DNA of 64,000 bases from Pseudaquabacterium terrae. Its GTDB lineage: Bacteria; Pseudomonadota; Gammaproteobacteria; Burkholderiales; Burkholderiaceae_C. Within the stretch, counting starts at the first letter, position 1. Each line of letters begins with the position of its first letter. The stretch spans positions 620,001-684,000 of the forward strand of contig NZ_JABRWJ010000002.1 in NCBI RefSeq assembly GCF_013266755.1, read 5' to 3'. Positions 24,061 to 32,160 of the stretch are shown here, in pieces. The notes under the pieces are model-generated. The model was given only the letters and a program-made list of their open reading frames with translations, was not told where the DNA came from and did no database searches. Made by a program: the position numbers and the translations under genes.

Positions 24061-24682
24061 TCTGCCCCCCGTCAGCGTGTCGCCGGCCATCAAGGCCAGC
24101 GCCGAGATCCCGCTCGCCGGTGGCGCGAGCGGCCGCTTCTACAGCTTCGACATCGGCGGCGCCGGCCGCGACGGCAAGGCGCCGGACCATGTCGCCGTGC
24201 GTTTCCCCGGCCCGTCGGTCGAGCCCGGCGGCGTGCCGCTGGTGCGCATCCATTCCGAATGCCTGACCGGCGACGTGTTCGCGTCGCTGCGCTGCGATTG
24301 CGGCCCGCAATTGCAGGAAAGCCTGGCGCTGTTCGGCGCGCAGGGTGGCTACTTGCTGTATTTGCGCCAGGAAGGGCGCGGCATCGGCCTGGTCGCCAAG
24401 CTGAAGGCCTACCAGCTGCAGATCGAGCAGGGGCTGGACACCTTCGAGGCCAACCGCGCGCTGGGCTTTCGCGACGACCACCGCGACTACGGCATCGCCG
24501 CGCGCATGTTGCAGGCGCTGCAGGTCGAGCGCGTGCGCCTGCTGACCAACAACCCCGACAAGGCCGCCGGCCTCGAGGAACACGGCATCGAGGTCGACGC
24601 CGTGCTGCCGACGCGCCGACACGAGAACCCGCACAACCACCGCTACCTGCACGCCAAGCGCGAGCAGGGCCATCGCCTGTAA
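24050..24682 (+). CDS. GTP cyclohydrolase II (RibA/ToxB-like)
   Basis: A 210-residue GTP cyclohydrolase II, which opens the imidazole ring of GTP to give formate, pyrophosphate and a diaminopyrimidine ribotide. The zinc site [17 protein letters not shown] (residues 70-86) has all three cysteines, and [20 protein letters not shown] contains the substrate/catalytic region seen in E. coli RibA. LLTNNPDK and the C-terminal [20 protein letters not shown] complete the domain. There is no fused RibB domain. Adjacency to a WD40 protein and an FGE-like protein mirrors toxB-toxC-toxD rather than a riboflavin operon, so a specialised pathway is more likely than vitamin supply. Confidence 0.93.
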   Translation: MVIDLPPVSVSPAIKASAEIPLAGGASGRFYSFDIGGAGRDGKAPDHVAVRFPGPSVEPGGVPLVRIHSECLTGDVFASLRCDCGPQLQESLALFGAQGGYLLYLRQEGRGIGLVAKLKAYQLQIEQGLDTFEANRALGFRDDHRDYGIAARMLQALQVERVRLLTNNPDKAAGLEEHGIEVDAVLPTRRHENPHNHRYLHAKREQGHRL

Positions 24683-24691
24683 GGAGCGTCC

Positions 24692-26452
24692 ATGAATTCG
24701 ATTCAATCCACTGCCGCAGGCAGCTTGGCGCATTTCGGTCCCATTGCCGGCATCGCCTGCAGCGCCGAGCACATCGCCACCGCCGGTTACGACAACCGCG
24801 TGATCCTGTGGGAGCGCGCGACGCAGCGGGCGCTGGCGATGGGGCTGCACGATCACCTGGTGAACAGCGTGGCGTTCTCGCCGGATGGCAAGCGCCTGGT
24901 CAGTGCCAGCAGCGACCACACCGCGCGCATCTGGGCCGTCCCCTCAATGCAGCTGATGACCGTCCTGAGCGGCCATGCCGACGATGTTGACACTGCCGTC
25001 TTCTCGCCGGACGGCAAACGCATCGCCACCTCGTCGCACGACCACACCGTGCGCACCTGGGACGCGATCACCGGCCAGCCGCTGGCCCTGATGCTCGGCC
25101 ACCAGGGCGACGTGCTCGCGCTGGCGTGGGACGACAACGGCAAGTCCCTCGTCTCCAGCAGCGACGACGGCACCGTGCGGCGCTGGTGCCCCGACAGCGC
25201 GGTCGAGATCGAACGCGTGCAGCTCGGTGGCGCGCAGAGTGATGCGCTGGCCGTGCTGGCCGACGGCCACATGGTCTGCGGCGACGACACCGGCACCTTG
25301 TACCTGGTCGGCCCGCGCGGCGTGCTGCAGCGCCAGGCGGCGCACATGGCCGGCATCAAGCACCTGAAAGCCGACGCGGCGCGGCAGCGCGTGCTGTGCC
25401 TGAGCTACGACGGCAGCTTCTCGGTCTGGCAGCTCGACGGCGGCGGCACGCGGCTCGATGAAGTCGCGCGCATTCCGATCCCGGCCATCGTCTGGCCACG
25501 CAGCTGCGCGCTGGCCGACGAGCACTCGGCCGTCTTCGGCAGTTTCGGCTCCACCTACGCCAGCGTCGACCTGCGCGACGGCCGCTGGGAGCTTTCGCGC
25601 ATCCGCCGCGACCGCAGCCTGAACGCCGTTTGCGCGGCGATGGACAGCACTTGGGACATCGGCGACGCCGGCATCCTGCGCCGCGACGGCGTCGCGGTGG
25701 CCGACCTCGGCACGCTGTGCAACTTCCTCGTCGCCGGCGGCCCGACGCTGTACGCGGGCGGCCAGTCCGGCGTGCTGTTCGATGCCGCGGCCGGCAAACC
25801 GCTGCACCGCCATGCGTCGCCGCTGAACTGTGCGGCAAGCTACCTGCACCAGGGCGAACGCCGGCTGGTGGTCGGCACCTACACCGGCGAGCTGCTGTTC
25901 TTCGTCCTGGGCGATGGGACGCTCACTTTGCTGGCCGGCATCCGCACGCACGAGAACGCGATCAAGGGTCTCGCGGTCGCGCATGGCCGCGTGTTCTCGT
26001 GCTGCGCCGACGGCGCGGTGGCGCTGAACGATGCCGCGGACTTCCAGCTGCTGCAACGCGTGCCCGGCGGCCACACGGCGATCGCCAACGGCTGCGTCGC
26101 GACGGCCGACGGCTACGCCAGCGTCGGCCGCGACTTCAAGCTGCGGCTGTGGCGGCGCGACCTGCAGCAGCGCTGCCTGAACACGCCGCACCGGCATTCG
26201 ATCCGCTGCATCGCGGCATCGGCCTCCGGCCGCTATCTGGCGACCGCCGGCTACCGCGGCATGGTCGCGATCTACGACCGCGTCGACGACAGCTGGCTGC
26301 CGACGCTGCGGCCATCGACCTTCGGCATCTCGTGCATCGTCGCCGACCCGGCCGGGGAGGGCTTCATCGCCAGCTCGTACGACGGCACGACGCACCGTAT
26401 CCCGGCGCCACGCACACCGGTGATGCCGCGCCCGGCGGAGAGCGTCGCGTGA
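24692..26452 (+). CDS. WD40-repeat protein (ToxC-like)
   Basis: A 586-residue WD40 protein with no signal peptide. Three strong repeats are in the N-terminal third: VNSVAFSPDGKRLVSASSDH then TARIW, VFSPDGKRIATSSHDHTVRT then W, and ALAWDDNGKSLVSSSDDGTV then RRW. Weaker blades continue to the end (IRCIAASASGRYLATAGYRG). It starts 9 bp after the GTP cyclohydrolase II gene. In toxoflavin producers a WD-repeat protein of unresolved function (ToxC) follows ToxB, which is the basis for the comparison. It may be a scaffold or an enzyme of unusual type. Confidence 0.87.
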   Translation: MNSIQSTAAGSLAHFGPIAGIACSAEHIATAGYDNRVILWERATQRALAMGLHDHLVNSVAFSPDGKRLVSASSDHTARIWAVPSMQLMTVLSGHADDVDTAVFSPDGKRIATSSHDHTVRTWDAITGQPLALMLGHQGDVLALAWDDNGKSLVSSSDDGTVRRWCPDSAVEIERVQLGGAQSDALAVLADGHMVCGDDTGTLYLVGPRGVLQRQAAHMAGIKHLKADAARQRVLCLSYDGSFSVWQLDGGGTRLDEVARIPIPAIVWPRSCALADEHSAVFGSFGSTYASVDLRDGRWELSRIRRDRSLNAVCAAMDSTWDIGDAGILRRDGVAVADLGTLCNFLVAGGPTLYAGGQSGVLFDAAAGKPLHRHASPLNCAASYLHQGERRLVVGTYTGELLFFVLGDGTLTLLAGIRTHENAIKGLAVAHGRVFSCCADGAVALNDAADFQLLQRVPGGHTAIANGCVATADGYASVGRDFKLRLWRRDLQQRCLNTPHRHSIRCIAASASGRYLATAGYRGMVAIYDRVDDSWLPTLRPSTFGISCIVADPAGEGFIASSYDGTTHRIPAPRTPVMPRPAESVA

Positions 26453-26529
26453 TGATCAGCCCCCAGCTCACTTCGTTCGCGGCCCCCGAGGGGCGCTCAG
26501 TGCCTTTCGGGCGGCCGGGCAGGCACTGA
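26452..26529. repeat. REP-like palindromic intergenic element inside the operon
   Basis: The only sizeable gap inside the operon (76 bp). It holds CCCCCGAGGGG (26484-26494) and an inverted pair GTGCCT (26500-26505)/AGGCAC (26521-26526), with the cores CACTTCGTTCGC and TTTCGGGCGGCC. From memory this resembles dispersed repeats in Burkholderiales (TCACTTCGTTCGC...CCCCCGAGGGG...CTTCGGGCGGCC), but no second copy is present in the window. The stretch also reads as a 25-codon ORF (26452-26529) coupled at both ends (TGATG). I regard the ORF as coincidental. Confidence 0.55.
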
Positions 26530-27896
26530 TGCCCGAGCGCCTCGATCCGCTCGGCACGATCGTCGACTACCACGCGGCGCTGGGCGCCGGCTGGCTGCGT
26601 GCCGGCGAGGCGCTGGAGCTGGCGTGCGCCAACGCGCAGGCGCCGGACGGCGAGGGTGCGCGGGTCTTCGCACGCCACGACGCCGACATCGCGCGCGCCA
26701 GCGCCGTGCAACTGCAGCGCAGCGGCGGCCGCCAGCTGCGCGGGCCGCTCGACCGCGTGATCGTCAGCATCAAGGACAACTTCGACATCGCGGGCCAGGT
26801 GACCAGCGCCGGCTCGCCGACGCGCGAGGGCGGCACGCCGGCGGCGCGCGACGCCGCCGCGGTGGCGCGGCTGCGCAGCGCCGGCGCGATCCTCGTCGGC
26901 CGCACGCGCATGTCGGAATTCGCCTATTCGGTGACCGGAACGCATCCGGACTATCCGCCGCCGCGCAACCCGTGGCAGCGCGCGATCGGCCGCATCCCGG
27001 GCGGCTCGACCTCCGGCGGCGCGGTGTCGGTCAGCGACCGCATGGCGCACATCGCGCTCGGTACCGACACCGGCGGCTCGCTGCGCGTGCCCGCGGCGCT
27101 GTGCGGGCTGGTCGGCTTCCGGCCCTCGCTCGGCCGCGTGCCCAGTGAAGGCCTGTTTCCGCTGTCGCCGGCCAGCGACACCATCGGCGCGATGGCCCGC
27201 GCCGTCGACGACTGCTGGCGCGTCGACAGCGTGGTCGCCGAACGGCCGCTGGCGCCGCGGCGCGATCGCGCGCCGCGCAGCTTCCATTTCGCGGTGCCCG
27301 ACGGCCTGTTCACCGCGCAGCTGGCACCGCCGGTGGCCGCGGCCTTCGAGCGCCTGCTGGCGGTGATCGGCCGCTCCGGCGCCTCGGTGCGCCGCCTGCC
27401 GATGCCGGTCTTCGACACGTTGGCCCCGCTGCAGGCCGATGGCGGCATCACCGCCGCCGAGGCGTGGCGCGCGCATGGCGACGGCGGCGCACTGCTGGCC
27501 TGCCGCGACCCGCTGGTGCGCGCCCGCATCCTGATGGGCGCGCGCACCGACGACTGGCGCTTGGCGCAGCTCAAGCGCGAGCGCGCAGCGCTGATGCGGC
27601 GCTTCGGCCGCGAGCTGCGCGGCTTCGACGCGCTGCTCGCACCGACGGTGCCGATCACCGCGCCGACGATCGCCGAAGCCGATGGCGCCGGACCCGCTGC
27701 GCAGCAGATCAACCAGCAGCTGCTGCGCAACACGGTGGCCATCACGCTGGTCGGCGGCTGCGCGATCTCACTGCCTTGTCACGCCGCCGGCAATGCGCCG
27801 GTCGGCGCCATGCTCGCCGCACCCGGCGGCCACGACGAGCGGCTCTTCGAGGCCGCGTTCTTCATCGAATCGCTGTTGCGTTTTGCCCAGGAGTGA
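26529..27896 (+). CDS. amidase-signature hydrolase
   Basis: A 455-residue amidase-signature enzyme. The Ser-cisSer-Lys triad is visible: lysine in VIVSIKDNFD (K82), the cis-serine region GGSTSGGAVSV (160-170), and the nucleophile in GTDTGGSLRVPAALCG (S184). Length is normal for the family, which hydrolyses or transfers carboxamides and acyl groups. Within the operon it could cleave an amide on the peptide or on a pathway intermediate; a peptidase-like role is inference. It lies between the WD40 and FGE-like genes, 3 bp before the latter. Confidence 0.9.
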   Translation: MPERLDPLGTIVDYHAALGAGWLRAGEALELACANAQAPDGEGARVFARHDADIARASAVQLQRSGGRQLRGPLDRVIVSIKDNFDIAGQVTSAGSPTREGGTPAARDAAAVARLRSAGAILVGRTRMSEFAYSVTGTHPDYPPPRNPWQRAIGRIPGGSTSGGAVSVSDRMAHIALGTDTGGSLRVPAALCGLVGFRPSLGRVPSEGLFPLSPASDTIGAMARAVDDCWRVDSVVAERPLAPRRDRAPRSFHFAVPDGLFTAQLAPPVAAAFERLLAVIGRSGASVRRLPMPVFDTLAPLQADGGITAAEAWRAHGDGGALLACRDPLVRARILMGARTDDWRLAQLKRERAALMRRFGRELRGFDALLAPTVPITAPTIAEADGAGPAAQQINQQLLRNTVAITLVGGCAISLPCHAAGNAPVGAMLAAPGGHDERLFEAAFFIESLLRFAQE

Positions 27897-27899
27897 AAA

Positions 27900-28949
27900 G
27901 TGACCATCGCCCCCTCCGCCCTTGTCAAGCCGGCCGGCCATGGCCACTTCTTCTGGCCGACGCTGCCGCAGGCGCTGCCGCTCACCTTGAGTGAAAGTGA
28001 GCTGCTCGGCCTGCCGGCGCAGCACGTGCCCTCGCGCCTGTCGACGCCGCAGCCCGCGCTGATGCGGCGGCTGATGCGCGGGGACGAGGTCGACTGGCTC
28101 GAGCGCCTGGCCGACACCGACGCCCCGCTGGCCGAACGCTGGCTCGCCGGGCAATTGCTGGCGCTCGCCGGCGACCCGCGGCTGAAGCCACTGGCGCCGC
28201 CGATGGTCGATGTGGCCGGCGGCGAATTCACGCTCGGCCTGGAGCCGCAACGGCTCGATGCGGTGATGGACCGGCTCGCCGGACTCGGCCTCGACCGCGC
28301 GTGGATCGCAAAGGAGTGCCCGGCCTACCGCGTTCGCATTCCGAGCTTCCGCATCGGGCGCTATCCGGTCACCAACCATGAATACCGCGTCTTCCTGCTC
28401 GCCACCGGCCACCCAGTGCTGCCGACGAGCTGGGAGCTTGGCCGCTATCCGCTGGAGCGCGCGAACCACCCAGTGCATTCGGTCGACGTCGCCAGCGCCG
28501 AGGCCTACACCGCATGGCTGTCCGCCAGCACCGGCCGCCGCTTCCGGCTGCCGACCGAAGCCGAATGGGAGCTCGCCGCCGGTGGCCCGGCGCAGCGTGA
28601 ATATCCGTGGGGCGAGACCTTCGAGCCCGACCGCTGCAACACCGTCGAATGCGGGCTGCTGATCACCTCGCCGGTCGGCATGTTTCCGCGCGGCGCCGCC
28701 CGCTGCGGCGCGCAGGACATGGCCGGCAACGTCGAGGAACTGGTGGCCACCGACTATGCGCCTTATCCCGGCGGGCAGTGGATCGACGATCACCTGGTGC
28801 AATTGAACGGCCGCTACCGCGTCGCGCGCGGCGGCAGCTTCGCCCGCTTTCGCGATCTCGCGCGCTGCAAGCGGCGGCACGGGATTCACCGGACGACGCG
28901 GGTGTACGTGGCGGGGTTTCGGTTGGCGGAGGAGTTGGCGCGCGCCTGA
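27900..28949 (+). CDS. formylglycine-generating-enzyme-like protein (SUMF1 domain, ToxD-like)
   Basis: A 349-residue protein with an N-terminal alpha-helical part (about 1-100) and a SUMF1/FGE-sulfatase domain (about 100-345). Typical elements are FRIGRYPVTNHEYRVFLLAT, RRFRLPTEAEWELAAGG, CGAQDMAGNVEELVATDYAP and RVARGGSFARFRDLARCKRR ending VAGFRLA. True formylglycine-generating enzymes carry two copper-binding cysteines five residues apart near the end; by eye only the second (in LARC) is present, so classical sulfatase activation is unlikely. Relatives include EgtB/OvoA-type oxidases and ToxD. GTG start at 27900 follows the amidase stop by 3 bp. Confidence 0.87.
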   Translation: MTIAPSALVKPAGHGHFFWPTLPQALPLTLSESELLGLPAQHVPSRLSTPQPALMRRLMRGDEVDWLERLADTDAPLAERWLAGQLLALAGDPRLKPLAPPMVDVAGGEFTLGLEPQRLDAVMDRLAGLGLDRAWIAKECPAYRVRIPSFRIGRYPVTNHEYRVFLLATGHPVLPTSWELGRYPLERANHPVHSVDVASAEAYTAWLSASTGRRFRLPTEAEWELAAGGPAQREYPWGETFEPDRCNTVECGLLITSPVGMFPRGAARCGAQDMAGNVEELVATDYAPYPGGQWIDDHLVQLNGRYRVARGGSFARFRDLARCKRRHGIHRTTRVYVAGFRLAEELARA

Positions 28950-29055
28950 AGGCAGAATCGCCGGCGTTCAATCCCGTGCCACGCATGCCCCGCCTTGCGT
29001 CGTGCCGCGCCCCACGCCAAGATCGTCGCCCCGCACTCCCGCCGCGAGGCCACCG

Positions 29056-29853
29056 ATGATCAAGCTCTACGACAGCGCCTTCAGCCCCTTCGCCCGCAAG
29101 GTGCGCATGGTGCTCGAGCACAAGGGCCTCGAATTCGAGGCGCTCGACGGGCTGCTGAGGTCGAACCATGACACGCTGAAGGCTGTCAATGGCCGCATCG
29201 AAGTGCCGACGTTGGTCGACGACGGCATCGTGGTGGTCAACTCGTCCGACATCGTCGCTTACCTCGAGCACCGCTACCCCGATCGACCGGTGCTCCCGGC
29301 TTCACCCGCCGCGCGCGTGCAGGCCCGCGCCTGGGAGCGCACGGCCGACAGCTTCATCGATCCGATCCTGATCAACCTGTCGTACTGGTCGTGGGCCGAA
29401 CGCGACGATCAGATGCCGGCGGGGCTGCTCGACGCCGCCTGTGCCGACCTGAAGCCGGTCTACGACGCGCTGGAACGCGAGCTGGCGGAGCGCGATTTCG
29501 TCAGCGGGCCGGCGCTGTCGATCGCCGACATCGCGCTGTTCCCGCACCTCGCGAGCGCGCGGGCGATGGCGGTGGAGTGGGGTGCGCAGCAGCATCCGAA
29601 CCTGACACGCTGGTTCAAGCGCCTGCGCGCGCTGCCGATCTGCGCCGCCGACCTGCAGCGTGCGCGGTCCTTCTTGGTGTCGATCGATGGCCAGCAGCTC
29701 GAGCGGCGCAAGATCTTCTGGCGCGGCGACCGCATCGAGTGGATGCTGGTACGCGGTTTCCACGACTGGTTGATCGACGAGATCCGGCAGGATCGTGTGC
29801 TTTGGCCGGGGCCGGCGATTCCGGCCCCTCTCACCTTCAAACAGGACACATGA
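29056..29853 (+). CDS. glutathione S-transferase-family protein
   Basis: A 265-residue glutathione transferase. The N-terminal thioredoxin-like domain has KLYDSAFSPFARKVRMVLEH with a potential catalytic Ser/Tyr and the conserved cis-proline in RIEVPTLVDDG, then NSSDIVAYLEHRY. The helical C-terminal domain includes LSIADIALFPHLASARAM. It is somewhat longer than typical GSTs, with an extra C-terminal tail after residue 220. A 106-bp gap separates it from the FGE-like gene, so membership of the peptide-linked operon is uncertain. Its stop overlaps the carbonic anhydrase start. Confidence 0.88.
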   Translation: MIKLYDSAFSPFARKVRMVLEHKGLEFEALDGLLRSNHDTLKAVNGRIEVPTLVDDGIVVVNSSDIVAYLEHRYPDRPVLPASPAARVQARAWERTADSFIDPILINLSYWSWAERDDQMPAGLLDAACADLKPVYDALERELAERDFVSGPALSIADIALFPHLASARAMAVEWGAQQHPNLTRWFKRLRALPICAADLQRARSFLVSIDGQQLERRKIFWRGDRIEWMLVRGFHDWLIDEIRQDRVLWPGPAIPAPLTFKQDT

Positions 29854-30602
29854 TGAAGTCACCCTTGCTGTTCGCTGCCGCGTGTGTCGCCGCGGCTTCC
29901 GCCGCCCAGGCCGCTGACAAGCCTCACTGGAGCTATCAGGGCCATGGCAGCCCGGCGCACTGGGCCGAGCTGGATGCCGGGTTCAAGACCTGCAAGCTCG
30001 GCAAGCTGCAGTCGCCGATCAACATCGAGACGAAGAAGATCGAGAAGTCGGCCGACGCCAAGCCCATCGTCTTCGGCTACACCGGCGGGGCCGCCGAGGT
30101 GGTCGACAACGGCCACACGATCCAGGTGAACCTGCCGGCCGCGGGTGCCGCGACGCTGGAGGGCAGCGAGTACAAGCTGCTGCAGTTCCACTTCCACGCG
30201 CCCAGCGAGGAGATGATCGACGGCAAGCGTTATCCGCTGGTGGCGCACCTGGTGCACAAGAATGCGCAAGGCCAGCTCGGCGTCGTCGCGGTGCTGTTCA
30301 AGGCCGGCAAGGAGAACGCCGCGCTGAAGCCGGTGTTCGACAGCCTGCCGGCCAAGGCGGGCGAGACGCGCAAGCTCGACGCTGCTTTCAATCCTGCCGA
30401 CCTGCTGCCGGCCGAGCGCGGCTACTACGCCTTCATGGGCTCGCTGACCACGCCGCCGTGCAGCGAGGAAGTGCGCTGGCAGGTGCTGAAGACGCCGGTG
30501 GAAGCCTCCGCCGCGCAGCTGGCCGCGTTCAAGAAGCGTTATGCGATGAACGCACGGCCGGTGCAGCCGCTGAACGGGCGCAAGGTGGTGCTGAGCCCCT
30601 GA
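29850..30602 (+). CDS. alpha-type carbonic anhydrase, periplasmic
   Basis: A 250-residue alpha carbonic anhydrase (CO2 hydration), exported by the signal MMKSPLLFAAACVAAASAAQ (cleavage after AQA). The zinc ligands lie in LLQFHFHAPSEE and VAHLVHKNAQG. Also present are LQSPINIET, TTPPCSEEVRW and a C-terminal RPVQPLNGR block, all hallmarks of the family. ATG at 29850 or 29853; either overlaps the preceding GST stop, suggesting co-transcription. The hydratase gene overlaps its stop by 1 bp. Confidence 0.95.
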   Translation: MMKSPLLFAAACVAAASAAQAADKPHWSYQGHGSPAHWAELDAGFKTCKLGKLQSPINIETKKIEKSADAKPIVFGYTGGAAEVVDNGHTIQVNLPAAGAATLEGSEYKLLQFHFHAPSEEMIDGKRYPLVAHLVHKNAQGQLGVVAVLFKAGKENAALKPVFDSLPAKAGETRKLDAAFNPADLLPAERGYYAFMGSLTTPPCSEEVRWQVLKTPVEASAAQLAAFKKRYAMNARPVQPLNGRKVVLSP

Positions 30603-31432
30603 TGACGAGCCGAAGCCTCCCGATCGCCGACCTCGCCGCGATCGCCACTGAAGCCCTCGCCGCGCGCGACGAGCGGCGCCAGATTGCGCCTTTCTCGTCG
30701 CGCTACGACGGCCTCGACCTCGACACCGCCTATCGCATCGCTGCCGACGTGCGGGCGCAGCGCATCGCGCGCGGCGAGACGCCTGTCGGCCGCAAGATCG
30801 GCTTCACGAACCGCACGATCTGGGCCGAGTACGACGTCTGGGCACCGATCTGGGGTTCGATGTACCAGACGACGGTGCACGACCTCGCCGCGCTCGCCGG
30901 GCGTTTTTCGCTCGACGGCCTGGCCGAGCCGCGCATCGAGCCGGAGATCGTCTTCGGCCTGGCGCGCGCGCCCGAGCCCGGCATGGACGCGGCGGCACTG
31001 CTCGGCTGCATCGAATGGGTCGCGCACGGCTTCGAGATCGTGCAGTCGATCTTCCCGGGCTGGAAGTTCGCGGCCGCCGATTGCGTCGCGGCCTTCGGGT
31101 TGCACGGCGCGCTGCTGGTCGGGCCGAGGCAGTCGGTCAGCGCCCATCGCGCGGGCTGGCTGGCCAGCTTGTCGAGCTTCGCGATCGACCTGGCCTGCGA
31201 CGGCGTGGTGGTCGACCACGGGCAGGCCGCGAATGTGCTCGACGGGCCGCTCTTCGCCTTGCGCCACCTGGTCGAGCTGCTGGCGGCCGATCCGTCGCAG
31301 CCGGCGCTGGCCGCGGGCGAGGTGGTCACCACCGGCACCTTGACGCGAGCGTTGCCGGTGGCGCCGGGGCAGGTGTGGACGACGGCGCTGCGCGGCGTGG
31401 CGCTGGCCGGGATCGGCGTGCGCTTCGGCTGA
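30602..31432 (+). CDS. 2-keto-4-pentenoate hydratase/fumarylacetoacetase-fold protein
   Basis: A 276-residue protein resembling MhpD-type 2-keto-4-pentenoate hydratases and 2-oxo-hept-3-ene-1,7-dioate hydratases. Conserved blocks are YRIAADVRAQRIARGETPVG followed by RKIGFTNRTIWAEYDVWAPI, then EPRIEPEIVFGLAR (metal-binding glutamates), WVAHGFEIVQSIFPGWKF and a C-terminal VTTGTLTRALPVAPGQVW. These enzymes act late in meta-cleavage of aromatics. No other aromatic degradation gene is adjacent. Start codon overlaps the carbonic anhydrase stop (TGATG). Confidence 0.85.
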   Translation: MTSRSLPIADLAAIATEALAARDERRQIAPFSSRYDGLDLDTAYRIAADVRAQRIARGETPVGRKIGFTNRTIWAEYDVWAPIWGSMYQTTVHDLAALAGRFSLDGLAEPRIEPEIVFGLARAPEPGMDAAALLGCIEWVAHGFEIVQSIFPGWKFAAADCVAAFGLHGALLVGPRQSVSAHRAGWLASLSSFAIDLACDGVVVDHGQAANVLDGPLFALRHLVELLAADPSQPALAAGEVVTTGTLTRALPVAPGQVWTTALRGVALAGIGVRFG

Positions 31433-31445
31433 GGCGGGCCGGACG

Positions 31446-31856
31446 CTATGGAAGGAAATCTTCCAGACGTTGCCCGCAGCGCAGGCCGTCGATGTGTGAG
31501 AAGTGCGCGTCGCGGGTCAGCAATGCTGCGCCGAGCTCGAGCGCGCTCGCGGCAATCCACAGGTCATTGGTCGGAATCGGTTGCCCCTTGCGACGCAGTC
31601 CTGCGTAGATCAGCGCGTAGCTGTCCGCGGTCTGCGCTGTGATGGGTATCGACTCGACGCGCGGCGAATCGAGGAAGCGAGCAAGTTCGGCTCGGTTCTT
31701 CGCTTCGCGCGTTCCGGCTGCAAAGCCTCCAAGCAATTCGCCCAGCACGACGCTATTCACGAACAGGCGCTCGGCGTGTGCGAGGACTTCGACAACCTCT
31801 GGCACTCCGAGCATGAACGCCGTGTAGGCGTTGGTGTCGATCAGGATCGGCCGCAT
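31446..31856 (-). CDS. PIN-domain ribonuclease toxin (VapC-like)
   Basis: A 136-residue PIN-domain protein. The acidic active-site residues appear in ILIDTNAYTAF (D8), in VVLGELLGGF (glutamate), in IPTNDLWIAASALELGA (aspartate) and LLTRDAHF. VapC toxins are magnesium-dependent ribonucleases, commonly cutting tRNA. It starts 3 bp after the stop of the ribbon-helix-helix antitoxin gene, the standard antitoxin-first order. Base composition is less GC-rich than the flanking genes. Confidence 0.92.
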   Translation of the reverse strand: MRPILIDTNAYTAFMLGVPEVVEVLAHAERLFVNSVVLGELLGGFAAGTREAKNRAELARFLDSPRVESIPITAQTADSYALIYAGLRRKGQPIPTNDLWIAASALELGAALLTRDAHFSHIDGLRCGQRLEDFLP

Positions 31857-31859
31857 CCG

Positions 31860-32120
31860 CTACTTCCAGAGCTTCGCGTCGACCTCGCTGAACGCTGCCG
31901 TAGCGCGCTCGAATGCGGCAGCATCGCTCTTGCCCCAGCTTCCGGACAGCTCATCCAGATCGGCATGCCGACGCAGTGCCGGCTTCGATGGGCGGCGTCC
32001 GAGCCCTTGTTCGATGAGACGCAGCACCAAGGCATTGACGCTTGCGTCCTCTTTGACTGCGCGTTTCTTGAGTTCGGCGAGCGATCGATCGTCCAGGCCG
32101 CGAATGCTGAGATTGGCCAT
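31860..32120 (-). CDS. ribbon-helix-helix antitoxin (VapB/FitA-like)
   Basis: An 86-residue antitoxin with an N-terminal FitA/Arc-type ribbon-helix-helix: MANLSIRGLDDRSLAELKKR then AVKEDASVNALVLRLIEQGL. The C-terminal part (DLDELSGSWGKSDAAAFERA) would fold onto the PIN toxin and block its active site. It is encoded directly before the PIN-domain gene and 40 bp downstream of the histidine kinase gene on the same strand. Autoregulation is expected but I see no convincing palindrome in 32121-32160, only TCAC/GTGA half-sites. Confidence 0.9.
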   Translation of the reverse strand: MANLSIRGLDDRSLAELKKRAVKEDASVNALVLRLIEQGLGRRPSKPALRRHADLDELSGSWGKSDAAAFERATAAFSEVDAKLWK

Positions 32121-32160
32121 GCCATCACCTGTGCATGTGAAATGCTGTCACCGAATGCTA

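Noticed and set aside
24050-24682. Riboflavin biosynthesis gene ribA
   Set aside because: No rib genes are adjacent; the WD40 and FGE-like neighbours and peptide-headed operon point to specialised metabolism, although the enzyme chemistry itself is canonical.
26452-26529. 25-codon ORF coupled to WD40 and amidase genes (TGATG at both ends), a possible second peptide
   Set aside because: The DNA is a palindromic repeat-like element; the predicted peptide simply reflects its GC hairpins. Kept as a repeat, with the test given in the findings.
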